From the NCBI GenBank assembly GCA_964487255.1, contig CAZAQV010000054.1, forward strand, positions 1 to 12,539: 12,539 nt of DNA, written 5' to 3'. Source of the stretch: CAZAQV01 sp964487255. Its GTDB lineage: Bacteria; Myxococcota_A; Polyangia; Polyangiales; CAZAQV01. Positions 6,580 through 12,539 of this stretch are shown piece after piece (position 1 is the stretch's first letter; every line of letters starts with the position of its first letter). The notes under the pieces were generated by a model that saw nothing but the letters and a program-made list of their open reading frames with translations, did not search any database and was not told the DNA's origin. The position numbers and the translations under genes were made by a program.

Positions 6580-7614
6580 TCAGGTTTGCTCGTCGCGAAT
6601 AACCATTAACGTATCCGCCAGCGGTTTCTGCAAGCCCGGCAGCAAGGCTGCACCGCTGAGCAGAATCACTACATCGCGCAAACGCATCAGGACGATCAAC
6701 CCGGCTGCGGCAGACAGTGGCAGCGCCAGCAGTTGCAACGCCCAGAATAATCCTGCCTCCACACTGCCGACACCGCCGGGCAATGGCAACAGGAAAGCCA
6801 GTCGCACGACGGTGAATAAAAACACAAAGGTCAGCAGCTGTTGTTCAATGCCGACGAAGCGCAGCAGTAACCAGAACTCGACAATCATCGCCAGCCACGC
6901 CATTACCGACAACAGCAATGCACGCATCAGCGCAGGACGCTGCGTCCGCACTACTTGCTGCAACGACTCTTGCAACTGACTCCAGTGTGCATCCAGATTC
7001 TTCAGGCGTGCACTTTTTTGCCAGGGTCGCACGAGCCGTACCACCCAGTCGCGCACGCGAACAGGCTGGCGTAACACTATCCAGACTGCCGCGGCCATTA
7101 GGGCCAACAGCGCCAACAAGATCGTCGCCACCCAGATCCAGTTCACAGACTCAACTGCAGCGCTGAGCAACAGCGCCAGCACGGCCAGCAAGAGAATGGC
7201 GAAGTTGACGCTGAGCTCGAAGAAGCGATCCAGACCCACAGCGAGAAAGGCGGCGTGTCCAGGGACTTTATAGCGCTGCCAGAGCCAGTACACTTGCAAT
7301 GGCTCGCCACCAAACTGTGGGCCGGGAGTGACGAAGCTGATGAGGCCGCCCGCCTGACGGATGCGCAGTAAACTCCCAAGAGTGATTGTGAGGCCCATGG
7401 CGCGAGTCAGCACACACCAACGACCGGCCAGTAACAAGATAACCAACAGGTTCAGTGTGATCCACAGTAGCCATTGTCCGGCCTGCAATTGCGCAACAGT
7501 TTGCAGCAGCGACTCGGCCGGCAAGCGCGTGACAATCCACAAGGCCAGCGCGCCAGCGACGAGCCAGGTGAGGGCGTGCAGGAGGGTATGGCCAGGAGCG
7601 TTGCGCTTTTTCAA
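6580..7614 (-). CDS. Multispan membrane protein of the MprF/AglD (UPF0104, flippase-like) family
   Basis: A 344-residue integral membrane protein with at least six to eight hydrophobic segments. It has the marks of the lysylphosphatidylglycerol synthase transmembrane/UPF0104 family: LISFVTPGPQFGGEPLQVYW in the first half and LLPLPGGVGSVEAGLF near the C-terminus. The MprF membrane domain flips lipids across the inner membrane; relatives occur beside many lipid and glycan pathways. No aminoacyl-transferase domain is attached. I choose TTG 7614, which forms a TTGA overlap with the stop of the CDP-alcohol transferase gene. A longer frame starts at 7704 but would overlap that gene by 94 bases and add a basic leader unlike the family. 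Cotranslation with a phospholipid-headgroup enzyme suggests it moves or handles that enzyme's lipid product, an inference. Confidence 0.85.
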   Translation of the reverse strand: MKKRNAPGHTLLHALTWLVAGALALWIVTRLPAESLLQTVAQLQAGQWLLWITLNLLVILLLAGRWCVLTRAMGLTITLGSLLRIRQAGGLISFVTPGPQFGGEPLQVYWLWQRYKVPGHAAFLAVGLDRFFELSVNFAILLLAVLALLLSAAVESVNWIWVATILLALLALMAAAVWIVLRQPVRVRDWVVRLVRPWQKSARLKNLDAHWSQLQESLQQVVRTQRPALMRALLLSVMAWLAMIVEFWLLLRFVGIEQQLLTFVFLFTVVRLAFLLPLPGGVGSVEAGLFWALQLLALPLSAAAGLIVLMRLRDVVILLSGAALLPGLQKPLADTLMVIRDEQT

Positions 7615-8792
7615 CTGCCGTCGTACCGGTTTAGCCAATGATCGTCGGGTAGCCAGAGACTGAAGCGACCGGTGCCGAATAACATCAACCAGACTACGCC
7701 ACAAAACAAAACGGCATCAATGAGCCGCAGCTCATGACCGGCGAAATAGCTGCCCAGTAAGCCGATCAGCATCAGGCAGGCGGCACGGCCGGTGATGCCA
7801 CTGAGCACCAATACTGCACCCAGTACAAAACCGACGCCCATCAGAACACTGACCGTTCTGCCATCACTGTCCAGACCAGACCACAGGCCGGGTATGCCGA
7901 GCATTAAAATCAGCAATACCACAATCAATACCCGCAGTGCCGGTTGCAGCAGAGACTGGCTGAACTCCGCCAGGCGCTGAAAGAAGCGATCGGTCGCCGG
8001 GTTCTGTCGACTCAGGCGGCCGCTGACAAAAAGCCAGTCGACAATAAAACCAATCAGTGCCGGTAACATAAAGGCAAAGCCGGCGAGTGTTGTCACCGGA
8101 GGATAGAACCACGGCCACAGCGCGACTACTAAAAAGCCCATCTGAAAGCCGGCCCAGGCTCGACGGTGTAAAGCAGGTGGCAGCGGGTAAACAGGCAAGC
8201 CTTCGTGTTGCCGCCACAGTAAGCCGCCATGGAAGACGTAATAAGCAGCACCAAACAGCAGGTAGCTCCAGTGCACCTGGCCATAGCCAAAGGCGAGCAG
8301 GGAGGCAATGGCCAGGCCGAGGGCATCGCACAGCATATCCAGCTCGTTACCCAGCTGACTACTGTGGCCGGTCTTGCGCGCCACATAACCGTCGACGCGA
8401 TCCAGAATGGCGCCGCAAAAATAGATGCTGCCGGGTACCCAGGCCAGTACCGGCCCCGCTGGCCAGGACTGGAAGAGGAAGCCGGCGGTCGCCGCCAGAA
8501 AGCAGGCACGTAGCAGTGTGACCAGATTACCCCAGCCCAGAGTGGTATAGAGCGCGGCGTCAGCATCAGGACGGTTGAGCGACAGACGACGCCCGGCCTG
8601 ATAACACACGAAAGCCCAGACCAGAACGGCCTGTATCAACCACTGGAAAGCTTCATCGGTGCGCCAGGCCAGTGCCAGAACTCCCGAGCCGACACCCAGC
8701 GCCATGACCCCATAAATGCCCAGCCAGAGCAGCTCCTGTCGCAATTCGCTGAGGGTGGATGCTGGCGCGTTGCTACTGGCAGGCTCTGACAT
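7611..8792 (-). CDS. CDP-alcohol phosphatidyltransferase family membrane protein
   Basis: A 393-residue multispan membrane enzyme. The full family signature D-x2-D-G-x2-A-R-x8-G-x3-D-x3-D is present, with Asp131, Asp134, Gly135, Ala138, Arg139, Gly148, Asp152 and Asp156 (DRVDGYVARK...GNELDMLCD). Such enzymes displace CMP from a CDP-activated alcohol such as CDP-diacylglycerol and join the lipid phosphate to an acceptor alcohol. The protein is about twice the length of simple members such as PgsA: roughly 85 residues precede the conserved core, and about 150 residues with further hydrophobic segments follow it. The acceptor is unknown. It heads a two-gene unit with the flippase-like gene and converges on the pterin cluster. 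The ATG at 8792 has no strong ribosome site, and I see no convincing promoter in the 110 bases before it. Confidence 0.93.
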   Translation of the reverse strand: MSEPASSNAPASTLSELRQELLWLGIYGVMALGVGSGVLALAWRTDEAFQWLIQAVLVWAFVCYQAGRRLSLNRPDADAALYTTLGWGNLVTLLRACFLAATAGFLFQSWPAGPVLAWVPGSIYFCGAILDRVDGYVARKTGHSSQLGNELDMLCDALGLAIASLLAFGYGQVHWSYLLFGAAYYVFHGGLLWRQHEGLPVYPLPPALHRRAWAGFQMGFLVVALWPWFYPPVTTLAGFAFMLPALIGFIVDWLFVSGRLSRQNPATDRFFQRLAEFSQSLLQPALRVLIVVLLILMLGIPGLWSGLDSDGRTVSVLMGVGFVLGAVLVLSGITGRAACLMLIGLLGSYFAGHELRLIDAVLFCGVVWLMLFGTGRFSLWLPDDHWLNRYDGS

Positions 8793-8860
8793 CGGCGTGT
8801 TGATCAGAAGAATGAATAAAGGCGTTGACAGGAATGGTGAAGAGTTAAGAAAACAAGATC

Positions 8861-8897
8861 AAGAAAAAAGGTGCTGCGCCAACCGGCGCAGCACCTT
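8861..8897 (-). terminator. Intrinsic terminator of the serine hydrolase gene
   Basis: A perfect 13-bp stem (8868-8880 with 8885-8897) closes a four-base loop. On the minus strand it is followed by a run of T broken by one C. It begins seven bases after the stop codon at 8904 and isolates the CDP-alcohol transferase gene from this upstream unit. Confidence 0.92.
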
Positions 8898-8903
8898 GTA
8901 AGT

Positions 8904-10229
8904 CTATTGCTCCAGACTTTGATAGATCAGGTTACGTGCCACCTCACCCATATTGGCGGCGCCAGGACGACGCGCTCCCTGCGCCTGAATCATGGACAGC
9001 CAGAAAATATCATTGGCCGGGTCGATATAGAAGGAAGTGCCTGCGGCGCCGGCCCAGTTGTAGCTGCCAGCGCCCTGCGGTGTGCCGGCTGCGCGTGGGT
9101 CATAGGTGACAGCGAAGTCGACACCAAAGCCGACACCGGGCCGACCGACGCCACCGATGGCCAGTGCCATGGATTCTTCACCAGTCAGGCTGTCGGTGCG
9201 CATGATGCGTACGGATTCCGGTTTGAGAATGCGTACGCCTTCCAACTCGCCGCCGTTAACCAGCATCTGGATAAAGCGGGCGTAATCGTGCGTCGATGAC
9301 ACCAGTCCGCCGCCACCGGATTCGAGGCGATTGGGGTCGAGGTAACTGGGACGGTCAGTACGGTGCGGTTGTTGTGCGAGGCGATTGCGTTCGGTGTCCC
9401 AGAAATGGACTTCGGCAAAGCGGTCGCGATCTTGTGGCTGCACAAAGAAACGCGTGTCCAGCATATCCAGTGGTTCGAACAGTCGCGTGCGCAGGAATTC
9501 ACCAAAGGGCATGCCGGTGATCTGCTGGACGATATAGCCCTGCACATCGACACCGATAGAGTAATACCATTGCTCACCCGGCTGCGCGAGCAGCGGAATA
9601 TTGGCAACCTTGGCAACCAGTTCGTCAAGATTCTCAGAGGCCAGAACTTGCTGTTCGCGGAATGCGGTGTTCACGGGATCATCACCGTACAGGCCATAGC
9701 CGAAACCGGCGGTGTGGTTGAGCAACTCGCGCATGGTGGGCTGGCGTTGCAGCGGTTCCAGTTCCACATTGCCGTCATCGTCATAGCTGGACAGTACTTG
9801 CAGGTTGGCGAATGCGGGAATGAATTTGCTCAGTGGATCATCGAAGTCCCATAGACCTTCTTCCCACAACATCATCAGCGCCACGCCGGTGACCGGCTTG
9901 CTCATGGAGTAGATGCGAAACAGCGAATCCTTGGTCATGGGTGCGTTGTCTTCCAGTCGTGCCAGGCCGGCGGATTCGTAAGTAGCTATCTTGCCATTCT
10001 TGCCCAGCATCCAGACCATACCGGCGACATCCTGATTGGCGACGATCTCGCGCATGGCGGCATCCAGTTCGGCGATACCTTCTTCGCTAAAACCGGCAGC
10101 CTTGGCACCTGCTTCCTGCTGTGGCCAGCTATCGGCCAGGCTGGTGGTGAAAGTGAGTGAGCCTGCAATCAGCGTGAAGGCGAGGAACACAGTGCGAATG
10201 GGAGAATAAGGGCGTGTGCTGGGCTTCAT
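8904..10229 (-). CDS. Secreted serine hydrolase, beta-lactamase/penicillin-binding-protein class C family
   Basis: A 441-residue protein of the PF00144 family, which includes AmpC-type beta-lactamases, DD-peptidases and esterases. Residues 1-32 form a signal peptide (basic start, hydrophobic VFLAFTLIAGSLTF, then small residues up to LADS), so it acts in the periplasm or outside. The nucleophile motif S-x-x-K is SMSK at 108-111. LLNHTAGFGYG (169-179) is the usual family loop, Tyr223 in WYYS is the probable second catalytic residue, and GAAGTSFYIDP near residue 395 stands where the KTG-like third motif is expected. Members with these features are more often esterases or peptidases than antibiotic-resistance enzymes, so I would not call it a resistance gene. 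The ATG has a plausible AGGA upstream. It is monocistronic, ending at the terminator at 8861-8897. Confidence 0.92.
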   Translation of the reverse strand: MKPSTRPYSPIRTVFLAFTLIAGSLTFTTSLADSWPQQEAGAKAAGFSEEGIAELDAAMREIVANQDVAGMVWMLGKNGKIATYESAGLARLEDNAPMTKDSLFRIYSMSKPVTGVALMMLWEEGLWDFDDPLSKFIPAFANLQVLSSYDDDGNVELEPLQRQPTMRELLNHTAGFGYGLYGDDPVNTAFREQQVLASENLDELVAKVANIPLLAQPGEQWYYSIGVDVQGYIVQQITGMPFGEFLRTRLFEPLDMLDTRFFVQPQDRDRFAEVHFWDTERNRLAQQPHRTDRPSYLDPNRLESGGGGLVSSTHDYARFIQMLVNGGELEGVRILKPESVRIMRTDSLTGEESMALAIGGVGRPGVGFGVDFAVTYDPRAAGTPQGAGSYNWAGAAGTSFYIDPANDIFWLSMIQAQGARRPGAANMGEVARNLIYQSLEQ

Positions 10230-10392
10230 AAGGACAGTCCTGAATTTTGTGGTGTTATTGTAGTTATAAACGTGGAGATAGCCGCTACGGATTAGTCATG
10301 CTGCCAGTCTCTTCACGTTTGCACATTAGGCAATTCATGTTTCGACAGCCATGTTAGTGTGATCGGGGCCGAGCGACAACTGCCTTGCGGTA

Positions 10393-11208
10393 TCAGGTAG
10401 AAAACTCGCAACAACCGGCAATGATGTTGCACCAGCGCTGCACCGTGAGTTCGTCGCTGATCTTGTCCTGCCTAAGTTCCAGCATCAGGTTGGGAATGCC
10501 GCGCTTGTGGCCATGCTTGGTGAGGGTGTAATCGCAATCGCCTTCGACTTCATAAGGCTGGTTGTCGCCAATCATGTCTTCCGTGGCATTGACGCGCGTG
10601 CGCAGACCCATGAGCATTTTTCTCGCCCAGTGGGTACTGGCGCTGTCCTGCTTGTCGTAACACACGCCGATGGACCAGGGTCGGCGCGTACCGCTCATAC
10701 TGGGAGTGAAACTGTGGATGCTTAACAGCCGGACCTGATCCTGATCGCGCCGGCCAATGATGCTGGCAATGGCTTGTTGATAGGGGGTGAGCAAAGTGCG
10801 CTCGCGGCGGGCGGCTTCCTGCTTGTCGATGCCCTGATTGCCGGGGACCTCGATATTGTCACTCTGACTAAGGATTGAGTCGGCGTGTCCGGGTGGACGA
10901 TTGCAATCAATCACCAGCCGGGAATAATTGCTGAGTACGAGCGCAGCATCCAGTCTGGCTGACAGTTTGCGCGCCAGCTCTGCCGCGCCGGCATCCCAGG
11001 CAATATGGCTGGCCAGTTGCTCCGCTGTCAAACCGAGATTGTTGAGTCTGGCGGGAATGCGATTGGAGGCATGGTCACAGACGATAACTATAGGGCTTTC
11101 GCCCATGGTGCGGATGATTTCATAAGCACCGATCTCGTTGGCGTCTAACAGGACTTCAGCGCGTCTCGGCGCAGCGCTCATTCCCTGAGCGGAAGCTTGG
11201 TCGCTCAT
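10393..11208 (-). CDS. N-formylglutamate amidohydrolase family protein
   Basis: A 271-residue cytosolic hydrolase of the PF05013 family, whose named member HutG cleaves N-formylglutamate in histidine breakdown. Conserved segments are VCDHASNRIP (43-52), HIAWDAGAAELA (68-79), YSRLVIDCNRP (95-105), SIHSFTP (163-169) and LMLELRQD (241-248); the His and Asp residues in these are the expected metal and catalytic ligands. No histidine-utilisation genes are nearby. Instead the start overlaps the stop of a transglutaminase-like gene as TAATG. Paralogues of this family next to such proteases are common in Proteobacteria and probably act on another acyl-amino acid or peptide, so the symbol hutG is not warranted. 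Confidence 0.92.
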   Translation of the reverse strand: MSDQASAQGMSAAPRRAEVLLDANEIGAYEIIRTMGESPIVIVCDHASNRIPARLNNLGLTAEQLASHIAWDAGAAELARKLSARLDAALVLSNYSRLVIDCNRPPGHADSILSQSDNIEVPGNQGIDKQEAARRERTLLTPYQQAIASIIGRRDQDQVRLLSIHSFTPSMSGTRRPWSIGVCYDKQDSASTHWARKMLMGLRTRVNATEDMIGDNQPYEVEGDCDYTLTKHGHKRGIPNLMLELRQDKISDELTVQRWCNIIAGCCEFST

Positions 11209-12017
11209 TACTCAATCACCTCGTCGGCATGTACCTTGAAACTTTTCAGTAGTGTCTCACCAAAGCTGTTGCTCAGCGAGACATCCGTGGCATCACGGCC
11301 GCGGGCCATAAGAATGCGGCCAATCAGGCGCTTGTTGTTGCGCGGATCGAAGGTATGCCATTCGCCGTCGAGAAAGGCTTCAAACCAGGCGGCGAAATCC
11401 ATCTCTGCATAGGGCGGTGGCAAGCCGATATCGCTGAGATAACCAGTGCAATAACGTGCCGGAATGTTCAGTGCCCGACAAAAAGTCACGGCCAGATGCG
11501 TGTAGTCGCGGCACACACCTTTACCTTCTTCATAGACCTGCGCTGCCGTCATAGTATTGCGCGCATGTTCATAACCGAAAGTAATGTGATTATGCACGAA
11601 GTCACAAATCGCCTGCACGCGATGCCAGCCGGTGGGTCCATTGCCGAAAAGGCGCCAGGCCTCATTCGATAGCAGATCGGTTTCGCAGTAGCGGCTACCG
11701 AGTAGATAAACCAGTGTTTCTTCAGGCAGGGTTTGTACCGGAAACTGTTGGGCATGGGGAGACAGGCGATCAGGTTCTCCCGAATCACGAATAATCGTGC
11801 TGTTGGAAATTTTGGTGTCACCGGGCATCAATGTCAGACGCGTGACCCAGTTACCATACAAGTCGCGATAGCCGTTCAGCTCCAGCGGTGGATCGGTCAT
11901 GATCTGATCCGGTGTCAGCAAGTAGGGCGCGCGCGATGAATGCACATTGAGCGTCAGGATCATTGGTGTGACCTGAGTGCAGCTGTAAACAATCTCGTAG
12001 CCGAGACGAATTTTCAT
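11208..12017 (-). CDS. Transglutaminase-like protein
   Basis: A 269-residue protein of the bacterial transglutaminase-like family (COG1305), most members of which are thought to be cysteine proteases or amidases. Residues 1-90 form the beta-rich N-terminal domain. The core has EEGKGVCRDYTHLA with the catalytic Cys169, then FCRALNIPARYCTGY. The segment MDFAAWFEAFLDGEWHTFDP holds the expected acid Asp224, but Ala209 stands where canonical members have the histidine of HAW. The C-terminal IGRILMARGRDATDVSLSNSFG is typical of this subgroup. No signal peptide is seen. The start has GGAG eight bases upstream. It is first in a two-gene unit, coupled by TAATG to the amidohydrolase. The pairing recalls operons with ATP-grasp and alpha-E proteins thought to make or cut peptide tags. 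Confidence 0.92.
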   Translation of the reverse strand: MKIRLGYEIVYSCTQVTPMILTLNVHSSRAPYLLTPDQIMTDPPLELNGYRDLYGNWVTRLTLMPGDTKISNSTIIRDSGEPDRLSPHAQQFPVQTLPEETLVYLLGSRYCETDLLSNEAWRLFGNGPTGWHRVQAICDFVHNHITFGYEHARNTMTAAQVYEEGKGVCRDYTHLAVTFCRALNIPARYCTGYLSDIGLPPPYAEMDFAAWFEAFLDGEWHTFDPRNNKRLIGRILMARGRDATDVSLSNSFGETLLKSFKVHADEVIE

Positions 12018-12389
12018 AAATCATTCTCCAAGCGGAATGGCCAGAAATCGTCATGGCAATTCGGTAGGGTATTGGGTTAGTCGGGCATCGCCGCAAGAGC
12101 GGATGCGAAAGTTGAGGACCCATGCGGGTTGAGAGGTGGAGTGCCGTTTCAGATGCAGACGGCGTTACGGCAAACGGGATTCAACGTGTGCTTACACTGT
12201 ACGCCCATTCTGTACTAAAAGACAGGTTAACCCGCTGGCTGCCAGCAACAGCGGGTTAGATGCACGGTGGATCTGTTGAGTCAGGCCACAGGCACAGCAT
12301 GGCGCTGTACCTGTTGTTGTAGCCGGAGTTGACCGGGCCGGACTGCACGGGATGACGAGAGACAACAAGAGACAACAACAGACAACGAA
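12018..12389. other. Intergenic region with hairpin and short repeats
   Basis: This 372-base stretch lies between the transglutaminase start and the end of the next minus-strand gene. It holds a probable terminator hairpin (12218-12258), an inverted repeat (12311-12381) and a 10-bp tandem repeat (12351-12390). The part from 12018 to 12200 should contain the transglutaminase promoter, but I see no clear -35/-10 pair. I find no RNA gene. Confidence 0.5.
12218..12258 (-). terminator. Probable terminator of the unrecognised right-edge gene
   Basis: TAACCCGCTG (12228-12237) pairs perfectly with CAGCGGGTTA (12249-12258) across an 11-base loop. On the minus strand the stem is followed, after about six bases, by TCTTTT. 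The offset U-tract and the distance of about 130 bases from the stop at 12390 weaken the call. Confidence 0.5.
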
Positions 12390-12390
12390 T
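12351..12390. repeat. 10-bp tandem repeat just downstream of the right-edge gene
   Basis: GACAACAAGA, GACAACAACA and GACAACGAAT follow each other at 12361, 12371 and 12381, with a more diverged unit GATGACGAGA at 12351. ACAACAACAG (12372-12381) is also the exact reverse complement of CTGTTGTTGT at 12311-12320, which could form a long-loop hairpin. Confidence 0.75.
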
Positions 12391-12539
12391 CAGTCGCTCA
12401 CATCACTGCCGCGCTCACCCATAGGTGGCATCAGCGTCGGGGTGAGCGGTGGAATCGGTTGGCGACGCAAGCGGTCCTGTAAATGCTCGATCGCTGCCTG
12501 TATCTGCTGGTCCTCGCCATTGAACAGGGCATTGGGTTC
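12390..12539 (-). CDS. C-terminal end of an unrecognised protein
   Basis: An open frame enters from the right edge and ends at TGA 12392-12390. The visible 49 residues begin EPNALFNGEDQQIQAAIEHL, then a basic stretch, and finish with a proline-rich, disordered-looking tail (PIPPLTPTLMPP, then GERGSDVSD). I do not recognise a family. Its coding status rests on the uninterrupted frame, amphipathic helix-like pattern and gene orientation matching its neighbours. Confidence 0.5.
   Translation of the reverse strand, partial: EPNALFNGEDQQIQAAIEHLQDRLRRQPIPPLTPTLMPPMGERGSDVSD

Noticed and set aside
7615..7704. Longer start for the flippase-like protein at 7704
   Set aside because: It would overlap the CDP-alcohol transferase gene by 94 bases and add an Arg-rich leader; the TTG at 7614 gives a normal overlap and a family-like N-terminus.
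8904..10229. Antibiotic-resistance beta-lactamase
   Set aside because: Only the broad PF00144 fold is supported; motif variants and length fit esterase or peptidase members as well or better.
10230..10392. Promoter or terminator between the serine hydrolase and the amidohydrolase
   Set aside because: AT-rich pieces such as TATAAC and TACAAT exist on the minus strand, but no suitably spaced -35 was found, and no stable hairpin with a U-tract.
1..12539. CRISPR arrays, tRNA or rRNA genes, insertion sequences or att sites
   Set aside because: No spaced direct repeats, RNA-gene signatures, transposase fragments or terminal inverted repeats were seen on either strand.

Overview
The window looks like a scaffold from a draft or metagenome-assembled gammaproteobacterial genome, probably a free-living aquatic heterotroph. 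This placement rests on RibA, YceI and N-formylglutamate amidohydrolase resembling gammaproteobacterial proteins; no rRNA or tRNA is present to confirm it. Three runs of exactly 100 N (1297-1396, 2759-2858, 6279-6378) look like fixed-size scaffolding gaps. The two halves of the glycosyltransferase around the first gap are in different frames, so that N-run is not the true length.

Layout. A short-chain dehydrogenase runs off the left edge on the minus strand (1-593). Facing away from it on the plus strand are a GT4-type glycosyltransferase (892-1645, with a gap) and a SAM methyltransferase (1642-2463), joined by a GTGA overlap. After a gapped intergenic region comes a secreted YceI-family protein (2890-3573). 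Then follows a tight plus-strand run: GTP cyclohydrolase II (ribA, 3848-4519), a RibD-type reductase with no deaminase domain (4488-5231), a BchC-like medium-chain dehydrogenase (5272-6278, cut by a gap) and the C-terminus of a 6-pyruvoyl/6-carboxytetrahydropterin synthase (6379-6578). Converging on it with 1 bp between the stops is a minus-strand pair: a CDP-alcohol phosphatidyltransferase (7611-8792) and an MprF/AglD-type multispan membrane protein (6580-7614).

The most interesting content is this set taken together (892-8792). RibA opens GTP, the reductase can act on the resulting ribosylaminopyrimidine, and a pterin-synthase fold, an alcohol dehydrogenase, a methyltransferase, a glycosyltransferase, a phospholipid-headgroup-type transferase and a flippase-like protein sit beside it. 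I infer a dedicated pathway that diverts a GTP-derived pyrimidine or pteridine into a modified, possibly glycosylated or membrane-linked product. I remember similar gene groups in other Proteobacteria but know of no characterised product, so the product is unknown to me.

The right part is more ordinary and all on the minus strand: a secreted serine hydrolase of the beta-lactamase family (8904-10229) with a clear intrinsic terminator, then a transglutaminase-like protein (11208-12017) coupled by TAATG to an N-formylglutamate amidohydrolase (10393-11208). After an intergenic region with a hairpin and short repeats comes the C-terminal end of an unrecognised gene (12390-12539).
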